64,000 bases of DNA from Chryseobacterium taeanense (lineage in GTDB: Bacteria; Bacteroidota; Bacteroidia; Flavobacteriales; Weeksellaceae): assembly GCF_900099685.1 (NCBI RefSeq), contig NZ_FNDW01000004.1:1-64000 (forward strand), given 5' to 3'. Positions 1 to 7,669 of this stretch are shown here, piece by piece (positions within the stretch are counted from its first letter, which is position 1; each line of letters starts with the position of its first letter). Under the pieces are notes generated by a model. It was not told where the DNA came from and ran no database searches. It worked only from the letters and a program-made list of their open reading frames with translations. The position numbers and the translations under genes were made by a program.

Positions 1-88
1 GGGTCGTGGGAGATGACCACGTTGATAGGCTACAGGTGTAAAGGCAGTAATGTCATAGCCGAGTAGTACTAATTACCCGTAGATTTAT
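1..88 (+). rRNA. rrl: 23S ribosomal RNA, 3' end (partial)
   Basis: The window opens inside the conserved 3' terminal part of bacterial 23S rRNA; the stretch with GATAGGCTACAGGTGTAAAG and GAGTAGTACTAATTACCCG is characteristic of Bacteroidota 23S ends. The 5S gene lies about 195 bases downstream, as expected for the tail of an rrn operon transcribed rightwards. The exact mature 3' end is uncertain by some bases. The spacer at 89-280 holds no tRNA. Confidence 0.93.
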
Positions 89-281
89 AGCCTATTTGCT
101 ATAAGTGATAAATGATGATTGATTCTTATCAATTATCGATCATCACTCATCAATTATACCTCAGGCCTTATAAGTGCGACACTGGTTTTGCCTTTGTGAT
201 GAAATTTACCGATAAAAAGCAGTAAGCTTTACGCTGTAAGCCTTAAGCTTATAGCCTACTGCCTACAGCTATATACAGCCT

Positions 282-391
<110 letters not shown>

Positions 392-395
392 TTTT

Positions 396-428
396 AAAAA
401 CCTCATACAATTTGTGTGAGGTTTTTTT
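396..428 (+). terminator. Rho-independent terminator of the rrn operon
   Basis: A-run, then stem CCTCATACA / TGTGTGAGG with a tiny loop, then a run of seven T. It directly follows 5S. Confidence 0.85.
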
Positions 429-478
429 ATGCATATACCCCAAAGAAAAGTAGTATTTTTAATACATACTAAAAGCCG

Positions 479-486
479 TACTTTTG
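479..486 (+). promoter_or_regulatory. Possible promoter -7 box ahead of the structured element
   Basis: TACTTTTG matches the Bacteroidota sigma-70 -7 consensus TAnnTTTG. It lies about 35 bases before the structured element at 523-632 and after the rrn terminator, so the element could be an independent transcript. No clear -33 box is seen. Confidence 0.35.
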
Positions 487-522
487 CCTACAGCGCGCCT
501 ACTGTTTATACTTCAGCCTATC

Positions 523-632
523 CCCTAGCCTCGATAGTAGCGGTTACCCCACAGCAGGGAATGAAAGAAAGGCTTTCGCCCTGGAAAAGCCCTGGCGCGA
601 GGAGTATGAGCGGATAGCGAGAGGAAGCTCCT
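523..632 (+). ncRNA. Structured RNA-like element, copy 1 (Flavo-1-like)
   Basis: This stretch shares a framework with 7549-7662 (+) and 18536-18629 (-): a 5' block close to CTAGCCxCGATxGxAGCGG, a variable central hairpin, and a 3' block close to AGCGGATAGCxxGAxxAAGCTCC. Here the central hairpin has arms CAGGG..GAAAG and CTTTC..CCCTG. Conserved ends with a variable stem between them are typical of a structured RNA. From memory the framework resembles the Rfam Flavo-1 motif of Flavobacteria; that identity was not checked. A short ORF overlaps it but shows no protein-like features. Confidence 0.5.
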
Positions 633-787
633 GAAAAATTATAGATATACTGCTAATTAAAATGAATGAAGGTATAGTAAAATAATTATGACTAATGGAT
701 CTTTCTAATCTGATTTATAATCATTTTGTTTAAGGTAAATTCTAATATGTAATAATTTTATGACTTTTTTTATGGCTTTAAATTCCG

Positions 788-795
788 TAATTTTG
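788..795 (+). promoter_or_regulatory. Candidate -7 promoter box of uvrC
   Basis: TAATTTTG is an exact TAnnTTTG match. It ends only five bases before the uvrC ATG, which would make the message leaderless or nearly so. No good -33 box is visible. Confidence 0.35.
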
Positions 796-799
796 TTAT

Positions 800-2593
800 A
801 TGAATCTTTCTTTAGAATTACAGTTGAAAACTTTACCATCCGAACCTGGCGTTTATCGTTATTATGATAAAAAAGATCAGCTGCTGTATGTGGGAAAAGC
901 AAAAAATCTAAAGAAAAGAGTTCTTTCTTATTTTAATAAGAATCTTTCGGGATATAGAACCCGGATAATGGTCGGAAAAATCCACCGGCTGGAAACTACT
1001 ATTGTTAACAGCGAGTATGATGCTCTTTTGCTGGAAAATAATCTGATCAAGGAACATCAGCCGTTCTATAATGTCATGCTTAAAGATGACAAAACATATC
1101 CATGGATTTGTATAAAAAATGAGGATTTTCCGAGAATATTTTTAACCAGGACTAAAATCAAGGATGGATCTGAATATTATGGACCTTATGCAAAAGTGCG
1201 CCCTGCGAAGATTTTACTTGATACGATCAAGCATATTTACAAACTAAGAACCTGTAACCTGAATCTGGCTCCGGTAAAAATTGAAGAAGGAAAATATAAG
1301 GTCTGTCTGGAATATCACATCAAAAACTGTGAAGGCCCTTGTGAAGCGTTAGAAAGCAAGGAAGATTATGACGAGAAGATTGATGCTATACGTGGAATTA
1401 TCAAGGGAGATTTCCGGAAAGCAAAAGATTATCTGACTAATCAGATGATGAAGTATGCCACAAACCTGCAATTTGAAAATGCACAGATTGTAAAAGAAAG
1501 ACTGGATGCGCTCGAAGATTATCAGTCAAAAAATACGGTGGTAAATCCAAGTATTGATGATGTCGATGTTTTCGGAATGACGAGCGATGAAAGCGCCGCT
1601 TATGTCAACTTTTTTAAGATCAGAAACGGAAATATTATTCAGAGCTTTACTACTGAGATTAAAAAAGTCCTTGAAGAAACAGATGAAGAAATCATGGAGG
1701 AGGCTTTAATTGAGATTCGTAGAAAGTTTGATTCTAATTCAAATGAAGTTTTATTACCTTTCCATTTGTCTGTAGAGATTCCGAATGTAAAACTTATCGT
1801 TCCCAAAGTGGGTGATAAAAAACGAATCGTTGAACTTTCTGAGAAGAATGCAAAAGAGTACCGTCTTGAAAAATTGAAGCAGGTACAGATTGTTGACCCG
1901 GAAAGACATACCAATCGTATTATGGCGGAAATGCAGAAATTGCTTAGAATGCCCGTGGAGCCGCGGCATATCGAAGGATTTGACAATTCTAATATTCAGG
2001 GAACAAATCCCGTTTCTGCGTGTGTTGTTTTCAAAGACGGAAAACCCAGTAAGGCTGATTACAGGATTTTTCATCCAAAAACTGTAGAAGGCGCAAATGA
2101 TTTTGCCACGATGGAAGAAGTGATCTACCGACGGTACAAAAGAATGCTCGATGAGGGCGAAAATTTACCACAATTGATCTTGATAGATGGAGGCAAAGGA
2201 CAACTTTCTTCAGCTGTAAAAAGTTTACGTTTGCTGGGATTATACGGGAAGATTACAATCGTGGGAATTGCCAAGAGGCTGGAAGAAATTTTCTTTCCTG
2301 AAGATTCTATTCCTTTATATCTTGATAAAAAATCTGAAACACTGAAAATTCTCCAAAGGGTTCGTGATGAAGCACATAGGTTTGGAGTAAAACATCACAG
2401 GACGAGAAGAAAAAATTCAACCATAAAATCTGAACTGGAAGAAATTCCCGGCGTGGGCGGAAAAACAATCGAACTGCTTTTATCTAAATTAAAATCTGTG
2501 AAAAGGATTAAAGAATCGAATCTGGAGATTTTGGAGGAAATAGTTGGAAAAAGTAAAGCGAAAGTTATCTATGGTTTTTTTCATGATGAATAA
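800..2593 (+). CDS. uvrC: Excinuclease ABC subunit C
   Basis: UvrC makes both incisions around bulky DNA lesions in nucleotide excision repair, working with UvrA and UvrB in the cytoplasm. The 597-residue product has the family order: N-terminal GIY-YIG nuclease (GVY at 17-19, YVGKAKNLKKR from 30), a UVR motif near 210-235, an RNase H-like second nuclease (GFDNSNIQGT, later LILIDGGKGQ) and a C-terminal helix-hairpin-helix (EIPGVGGKT). Length is normal. The start is fixed because the GIY-YIG domain begins within 15 residues. Followed by a strong terminator. Confidence 0.97.
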   Translation: MNLSLELQLKTLPSEPGVYRYYDKKDQLLYVGKAKNLKKRVLSYFNKNLSGYRTRIMVGKIHRLETTIVNSEYDALLLENNLIKEHQPFYNVMLKDDKTYPWICIKNEDFPRIFLTRTKIKDGSEYYGPYAKVRPAKILLDTIKHIYKLRTCNLNLAPVKIEEGKYKVCLEYHIKNCEGPCEALESKEDYDEKIDAIRGIIKGDFRKAKDYLTNQMMKYATNLQFENAQIVKERLDALEDYQSKNTVVNPSIDDVDVFGMTSDESAAYVNFFKIRNGNIIQSFTTEIKKVLEETDEEIMEEALIEIRRKFDSNSNEVLLPFHLSVEIPNVKLIVPKVGDKKRIVELSEKNAKEYRLEKLKQVQIVDPERHTNRIMAEMQKLLRMPVEPRHIEGFDNSNIQGTNPVSACVVFKDGKPSKADYRIFHPKTVEGANDFATMEEVIYRRYKRMLDEGENLPQLILIDGGKGQLSSAVKSLRLLGLYGKITIVGIAKRLEEIFFPEDSIPLYLDKKSETLKILQRVRDEAHRFGVKHHRTRRKNSTIKSELEEIPGVGGKTIELLLSKLKSVKRIKESNLEILEEIVGKSKAKVIYGFFHDE

Positions 2594-2630
2594 AAAAATG
2601 TTGGAAATATTTTTCCAACATTTTTTTATT
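2592..2630. terminator. Bidirectional terminator between uvrC and the 2635-3390 gene
   Basis: AATGTTGGAAA / TTTTCCAACATT stem flanked by an A-run on the left and seven T on the right, so it can serve both convergent genes. Confidence 0.85.
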
Positions 2631-2634
2631 TTGA

Positions 2635-3390
2635 TTATTTCTTTACTAATATCTCTTTAGTGTATTCTCCGTTCGGCTGTGGGATTTCTATTACTATATT
2701 TCCGTTCTCATAATATCCCAAAGTAGATTCTCCGTTTTGTAGTTTCACTCTGAATACATCGCTTTTTGTTGTTGTTTTAAAAGTAGCGAATGGTGAAGAT
2801 CTGTTTGAATTTATCAGGATGAACTGAGTATTATCAATCTGAACTTTCTGAAGATCGATTTTACCATTGCTAAATCGAACGGCAGAATTATCAACTGGTA
2901 CTGAAGTTCTATTATTATCTAAAGGTTGTGCCGTAACCTCTGTCTCCTGAACATTTGCTTGAGCAATAACAGGTTGGGTTATCGGATTAGCCGGAGAAAG
3001 TGAAACGAATGTCTGTTTGAGAGCATCCTGATAACCTTCTTTAAAATCCTTGATACTAGAAGCGCCTTTCGTTGAAGATATAACTTTGTCATTACAGTCT
3101 TTGAACTGGAGCAATACTTTATTTCTCAAGAAACCACTGTCATTTAATACGTTAGCTATTAAAACGTTACACGGATTGGTTCTCGCTTCTGCTGGCCACT
3201 GTAATTTGTCGGAAGGAATTACAGTATAATTTTTACTTCTTAAAGTTTTTGTCAGCAAATCAGCTAATCCGAAATCTTCCTTAAAAGTCTCGAACTTCGC
3301 GGGAAGTGAAATATATTTATAATCTGAGACTTTTTGCCCAAAAGCTAAAACTGAACAGACTGTTAATATAACAAGTGTAATTTTTTTCAT
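2635..3390 (-). CDS. Secreted hypothetical protein beside a PorV-like gene
   Basis: Not a named family. The 251-residue product starts with a signal peptide (MKKITLVILTVCSVLAFGQ, cleavage after about residue 18). Residues 19-130 look like a small alpha/beta domain; then a Pro/Gln/Thr-rich linker (about 133-165) leads to a beta-rich tail with DNTQFILINSNRSSPFATF. It lies 11 bases after the PorV/PorQ-like gene on the same strand, so the two are probably co-transcribed and both act in the periplasm or at the outer membrane. A role in outer-membrane biogenesis is only inferred from the neighbour. Confidence 0.8.
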   Translation of the reverse strand: MKKITLVILTVCSVLAFGQKVSDYKYISLPAKFETFKEDFGLADLLTKTLRSKNYTVIPSDKLQWPAEARTNPCNVLIANVLNDSGFLRNKVLLQFKDCNDKVISSTKGASSIKDFKEGYQDALKQTFVSLSPANPITQPVIAQANVQETEVTAQPLDNNRTSVPVDNSAVRFSNGKIDLQKVQIDNTQFILINSNRSSPFATFKTTTKSDVFRVKLQNGESTLGYYENGNIVIEIPQPNGEYTKEILVKK

Positions 3391-3401
3391 TTTAATTTAA
3401 A

Positions 3402-4484
3402 TTAATCATTTCTAAATTGTCCCATATCCAGTTTCAGAGAGAAGAAATTTGAATAGAAATTTGATCCGCCGATTCCTGAATTGGTAATTGCGTAATCTAA
3501 TGTAAGACCTCTATATTTGATGCCGATCCCTGCACTTGGCTGGAAGGAAACTTTTCTGCGAAGATCTTCAATATCTGTAATCGACTGGAATCTGTTGACA
3601 CCCAGTCTCACAAAAATCATCTTCTGATAGCCTAATTCCGCTCCGGCATAAGGTGTTAAACTTGCAAAATCGGTAGAAACCAGAGCTGCTGTCTTAGCAA
3701 AATCTACGTTGATTCCGGCTTCAGGCAATACATATACGCTGCTATTAATCTCAAACAATTTACTCGCGCCTACATTTAATTTAGGCATTGTAAGCTCCAT
3801 TTTATCCTTTGGTGCAGGGTTGAATTCTTCGCCGTTTACAATTGTTGAAAGCTCTTTCTGATTGACACTCCAGAAGTTCACGGTTGTTGTTGCATCTCTC
3901 AGCATACCTCCTAATTTCCAGCCGTTGTCCATTTTATAAATAGCACCGACATCAAAACCGAAACCATATCCATTAGCAAATTTCCCGACATTTCTGTAAA
4001 CAATTTTGGCGTTTACGCCGACATCCAGTTTAGTATTTCCTCCTGGATTGAAAGCATAAGAAAGGATCGCTGCATAATCCGACTGTGAAAATTTTGTGAT
4101 TTTATCGTAATCAATATTTCCTTCCGTATCGATTAATTGGGTAGTATTTAAAATATTATCAACGCCCAATCTCACCACAGATACTCCAAAAACACCAGTT
4201 TCTAATACTTTAGCGTAAGCCAGATAATCATACTTGGCGATGGATTCAAAATATTCTGCGTGCATTGCTGCGCCCTGCCAGTCTCTTTCGATGGCCATAA
4301 GGCCTGCCGGATTCCACATCGGGGAATAGACATCATCCTGGTTGGAAACTACGGCTCCTCCCATTGCTAAACCTCTTGCTCCCGCTCCGATGTTCAAAAA
4401 TTCATTGGAATATTTCCTGATGATCTGAGATTGAGATATTCCGAAAATCAGGCAAAATACAAGTAAAAAATATTTTTTCATCAT
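3402..4484 (-). CDS. PorV/PorQ-family outer-membrane beta-barrel protein (PorV2-like)
   Basis: The signal peptide (MMKKYFLLVFCLIFGISQSQ) is followed by the family N-terminal block NIGAGARGLAMGGAVVSNQDDVYSPMWNPAGL, typical of FadL-like PorV/PorQ proteins. The remaining roughly 300 residues alternate aromatic and glycine-rich beta strands, as in an outer-membrane barrel. PorV binds T9SS cargo at the outer membrane; PorQ belongs to the attachment complex. Which of these, or a PorV2 paralogue, cannot be settled by eye. First gene of a two-gene unit with 2635-3390; the EamA gene starts upstream after a 12-base gap and may be part of the same transcript. Confidence 0.85.
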   Translation of the reverse strand: MMKKYFLLVFCLIFGISQSQIIRKYSNEFLNIGAGARGLAMGGAVVSNQDDVYSPMWNPAGLMAIERDWQGAAMHAEYFESIAKYDYLAYAKVLETGVFGVSVVRLGVDNILNTTQLIDTEGNIDYDKITKFSQSDYAAILSYAFNPGGNTKLDVGVNAKIVYRNVGKFANGYGFGFDVGAIYKMDNGWKLGGMLRDATTTVNFWSVNQKELSTIVNGEEFNPAPKDKMELTMPKLNVGASKLFEINSSVYVLPEAGINVDFAKTAALVSTDFASLTPYAGAELGYQKMIFVRLGVNRFQSITDIEDLRRKVSFQPSAGIGIKYRGLTLDYAITNSGIGGSNFYSNFFSLKLDMGQFRND

Positions 4485-4496
4485 ATAAATTGATGC

Positions 4497-5375
4497 TTAA
4501 TTTAAAGTTTTTTGTTTCTTAGCTTTTATTAATCCGTTGGCAATGATTGCCAGTATCATAACTCCTGAAGCCACATAAAAAACAGGACTCATATGTTCTG
4601 ATTCTCCAAAGATAAAAAAAGCTAGTATAATTCCGTAAACCGGTTCTAAATTAACTGTTAAAATTAGTGTAAAAGGCGAAATATATTTCATGAGATTCAC
4701 CGATTCCAACATCGGAAAAGCTGTGAAAACACTTGCTAACAAGCATATTAACGCAATATCACGGTAACTTATTTCATTTAAGTGAAAAAATTGTCCTGTA
4801 AACATATAAATCACCATAATTATAAACCATCCGGAGAATATTTCATAAAAAATAATGTTTCCTGAACTGGTCTTTCCAAACATTTTACCATTGAAAACAG
4901 AAAAGATGGTTCCGAAAACGGCACAGAGAACACCATAGAAAATTCCTTCTTTATATTGAAACTCGGTTTTAAATATCAATAAAATACAGGCAACAATGAC
5001 TATGCCCATAACTACTTCCGAAATATCAATCTTTCTTTTAAAAATCAAAGGTTCCAGAATTGAAGCAAATAATGTCGATAATGAAAGACAGCTCAGCGCA
5101 ATCGAAACATTTGATATTTTAATGGAATGAAAGAAGCAATACCAATGTAGGGCCATGGAAAATCCAATTGCGGCTAACTGAAAAAATACCTTCTTTGAAA
5201 CTTTAATACTGTCTTTTTTGAAAATACGGATGTACACAAAAAGACAGATCGCCGCAAATAACATTCGGTAAAAAACGAGAATCTCTGCGTTTGCATGAAT
5301 CAGTTTTCCCAAAATTGCCGTAAATCCCCATAAAAACACAATCAAATGCAATCTGAAAAGAGCCAATTTATGCAT
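4497..5375 (-). CDS. EamA/DMT-superfamily transporter
   Basis: A 292-residue integral membrane protein with about ten hydrophobic helices arranged as two five-helix EamA repeats; the GFTAILGKLI start and the LEPVYGIILAFFIFGE motif of the second repeat are typical. Members of the drug/metabolite transporter superfamily export small metabolites across the inner membrane; the substrate cannot be read. An exact TAnnTTTG box lies 26 bases upstream on this strand. The two genes after it on the same strand are spaced closely (12 and 11 bases). Confidence 0.9.
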   Translation of the reverse strand: MHKLALFRLHLIVFLWGFTAILGKLIHANAEILVFYRMLFAAICLFVYIRIFKKDSIKVSKKVFFQLAAIGFSMALHWYCFFHSIKISNVSIALSCLSLSTLFASILEPLIFKRKIDISEVVMGIVIVACILLIFKTEFQYKEGIFYGVLCAVFGTIFSVFNGKMFGKTSSGNIIFYEIFSGWFIIMVIYMFTGQFFHLNEISYRDIALICLLASVFTAFPMLESVNLMKYISPFTLILTVNLEPVYGIILAFFIFGESEHMSPVFYVASGVMILAIIANGLIKAKKQKTLN

Positions 5376-5400
5376 ATCCTATCTTCTTAAAATATTTTTG

Positions 5401-5408
5401 CAAATTTA
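5401..5408 (-). promoter_or_regulatory. Candidate -7 promoter box for the EamA gene
   Basis: TAAATTTG on the minus strand matches TAnnTTTG; transcription would start about 20 bases before the ATG at 5375. Confidence 0.45.
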
Positions 5409-5501
5409 CAAATAGGTTTTACAAATCGGATAATAATTTTGTAGTAAAGCAATTGTTTTTTTGAGAAATTTTATTTGTCAGTGAATTATTTATTATATAA
5501 A

Positions 5502-5537
5502 CAAAAACCCTGAAAATTTATTCAACTTTCAGGGCCT
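5502..5537 (-). terminator. Minus-strand terminator inside a divergent intergenic region
   Basis: CCCTGAAA / TTTCAGGG stem (5508-5515 and 5527-5534) followed, on the minus strand, by TTTTTGTTT. It lies between two divergent genes, where no annotated transcript should end. The 386-base region is otherwise AT-rich with no gene; a 9-bp inverted repeat (AGAGTAAAT / ATTTACTCT) sits near 5576-5609. Confidence 0.6.
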
Positions 5538-5761
5538 TCAAATAATAAACTATTAAAAAAATAAACTAGGAACTTAGAGTAAATATAAGATTTCACTCTC
5601 ATTTACTCTATTGTAAAGTTAGCAAATTACGAACCATAAAAAATATTTATTTTGTTAAATATTTCATAAATTTCTGAAAACCAATTTATTAAACAAATGT
5701 TTATATCAATTTCCATTCCATTCAAAAATAGTATCTTTAAACGGAAAAAATTGAAATTTTT

Positions 5762-7390
5762 ATGGACATTGAATTCAACAAAAGAGAAGATCAGAACAGA
5801 TTAAAATTATCCGAAATCAATCGACTGTTTTCAGAAATCAAAAAAGGGGGTGGTGAAAAAAGACTTCAAAAACTTCGTGATGAAGGAAAAATGACGGCAA
5901 GGGAAAGAATTGAATATCTTCTTGACAAGGATTCAGATTCCATAGAAATCGGTGGCTTTGCAGGCTACGAAATGTATGAAGAACATGGTGGCTGCCCAAG
6001 CGGTGGTGTTATAGTGGTTATGGGATATGTTTCAGGAAGGCAGTGTATTGTTGTTGCCAATGACGCCTCCGTAAAAGCAGGTGCGTGGTTTCCGATTACC
6101 GGAAAGAAAAATCTCAGAGCGCAGGAAATTGCCATGGAAAACAGGCTTCCGATTATATATCTTGTAGATTCTGCAGGTGTTTATTTACCAATGCAGGATG
6201 AAATTTTTCCAGACAAAGAGATGTTCGGGAGAATTTTCAGAAATAATGCTAAAATGAGTGCCGCAGGAATTATTCAGATTTCTGCTGTGATGGGAAGTTG
6301 TGTTGCCGGAGGAGCTTATCTTCCGATCATGAGCGATGAAGCAATGATCGTTGAAGGGACGGGGTCTATTTTTCTCGCAGGAAGTTATCTTGTGAAAGCT
6401 GCTATTGGAGAAACTATTGATAACGAAACGCTGGGCGGAGCAACCACCCACTGTTCGATTTCCGGGGTAACGGATTATAAAGCTAAGGATGATAAAGATG
6501 CGTTAAACAGGATCAAAAACATTATGAAGTCGCTTGGAAGTACTGAAAAAGCGGGCTTCGACAGAATAGAAAGTACCCAACCTAAAGAAAAACCTGAGAA
6601 TATTTTTGGAATCATGCCGGTTTCCAGGACAGAACAGTATGATACGTATGATATCATCAAATGTCTGGTTGATAATTCTGAATATGAAGAATATAAGCCT
6701 GATTATGGAAAAAGTATTATCTGTGCTACCGCAAGAATCGACGGCTGGTCTATCGGAATTGTTGCCAACCAAAGAAAACTGGTAAAAAACGGGAAAGGTG
6801 AAATGCAGTTTGGAGGGGTAATTTATTCTGATTCTGCGGATAAAGCGACAAGATTTATTGCCAACTGTAATCAGAGAAAAATTCCTTTGGTTTTCTTGCA
6901 GGATGTTACCGGTTTTATGGTGGGTTCAAAATCTGAACATGGCGGAATCATTAAAGACGGGGCAAAAATGGTGAATGCCGTTTCCAACTCTGTGGTTCCA
7001 AAATTCACAATCATTACCGGAAATTCCTACGGTGCTGGAAATTATGCGATGTGCGGAAAGGCTTATGATCCACGTCTGATTGTTTCGTGGCCATGGGCGG
7101 ATCTTGCGGTAATGGGGGGTGCGCAGGCGGCAAAAGTACTTGCCCAGATTCAGGAATCCACATTAAAGAAACAAGGAAAAGAAATTTCCGAGGAAGAACA
7201 CAATCAAATTTTAAATACGATTACAAAAAAATACCAAAAGCAAACGGAAGCGACTTATGCGGCTGCAAGACTTTGGACAGATGCCATCATTAATCCGGTA
7301 GATACCAGAAAATGGATTTCTATGGGAATTGAAGCTGCAAATCATTCTCCTATTACTGAGAAATTTAATTTGGGAGTTATTCAGGTTTGA
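5762..7390 (+). CDS. Acyl-CoA carboxylase carboxyltransferase (beta) subunit, methylcrotonoyl-CoA type
   Basis: Transfers CO2 from carboxybiotin to an acyl-CoA; the closest type is 3-methylcrotonoyl-CoA carboxylase of leucine breakdown. The 542-residue length fits. Two crotonase-like halves are visible: N-terminal GKMTARERIEYLLDKDS, then SAGVYLPMQDEIFPDKEMFGRIF and MGSCVAGGAYLPIMSDE; C-terminal FLQDVTGFMVG, TGNSYGAGNYAMCG and the biotin-site region SWPWADLAVMGGAQAAKV. SAGVYLP and AGGAYLP favour methylcrotonoyl over propionyl subunits. No biotin-carrying alpha subunit lies in this window, so it must be encoded elsewhere. Propionyl-CoA or geranyl-CoA specificity remains possible. Confidence 0.9.
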   Translation: MDIEFNKREDQNRLKLSEINRLFSEIKKGGGEKRLQKLRDEGKMTARERIEYLLDKDSDSIEIGGFAGYEMYEEHGGCPSGGVIVVMGYVSGRQCIVVANDASVKAGAWFPITGKKNLRAQEIAMENRLPIIYLVDSAGVYLPMQDEIFPDKEMFGRIFRNNAKMSAAGIIQISAVMGSCVAGGAYLPIMSDEAMIVEGTGSIFLAGSYLVKAAIGETIDNETLGGATTHCSISGVTDYKAKDDKDALNRIKNIMKSLGSTEKAGFDRIESTQPKEKPENIFGIMPVSRTEQYDTYDIIKCLVDNSEYEEYKPDYGKSIICATARIDGWSIGIVANQRKLVKNGKGEMQFGGVIYSDSADKATRFIANCNQRKIPLVFLQDVTGFMVGSKSEHGGIIKDGAKMVNAVSNSVVPKFTIITGNSYGAGNYAMCGKAYDPRLIVSWPWADLAVMGGAQAAKVLAQIQESTLKKQGKEISEEEHNQILNTITKKYQKQTEATYAAARLWTDAIINPVDTRKWISMGIEAANHSPITEKFNLGVIQV

Positions 7391-7412
7391 TGAGGAATCG
7401 GTTATAGCTAAT

Positions 7413-7449
7413 AAAAAAGATGTGGAGTTGGTTTCCACATCTTTTTTTA
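7413..7449 (+). terminator. Terminator after the carboxylase gene
   Basis: AAAAAAGATGTGGA / TCCACATCTTTTTTT stem with a six-base loop; strong T-run. Confidence 0.85.
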
Positions 7450-7548
7450 TGTTTTGAATTTTACTTTGAAAATTACTCTTTATTTTACTATTGTTATAAT
7501 GGTCTAAATTTACTAAATTCTTTGAATATTAAATTAATGACTAAAACC

Positions 7549-7662
7549 CTAGCCCTGATTGCAGCAATTGTTTGAGCTATTTTCGGTTTTTTGGTTCCGG
7601 CGGCGAAGCCGCCGGAACCAAAAAACCGAAAATAGCGAGTGCGGAAAGCAGGAAAAGCTTCA
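7549..7662 (+). ncRNA. Structured RNA-like element, copy 2, with a 29-bp perfect hairpin
   Basis: Same framework as 523-632 and 18536-18629: CTAGCCCTGATTGCAGC at the 5' side and GCGGAAAGCAGGAAAAGCTTC at the 3' side. Between them is a perfect 29-bp inverted repeat (7576-7604 with 7608-7636, loop GAA), far longer than a usual terminator stem. It sits between convergent genes, 100 bases after the carboxylase terminator and ends eight bases before the stop of the ATPase gene. Its 3' T-run is absent, so it is not a simple terminator. Confidence 0.5.
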
Positions 7663-7669
7663 AATAAAA

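Noticed and set aside
89..280. tRNA gene in the 23S-5S spacer
   Set aside because: No cloverleaf or TψC-like GTTCxANNC block is present; the spacer is AT-rich and repetitive.
429..617. 62-residue ORF after the rrn terminator
   Set aside because: It overlaps the structured element, has no protein-like composition and its shared blocks with the other two copies are not conserved in frame.
705..902. 65-residue ORF opposite the uvrC start
   Set aside because: Antisense to the uvrC 5' end; no domain, no promoter.
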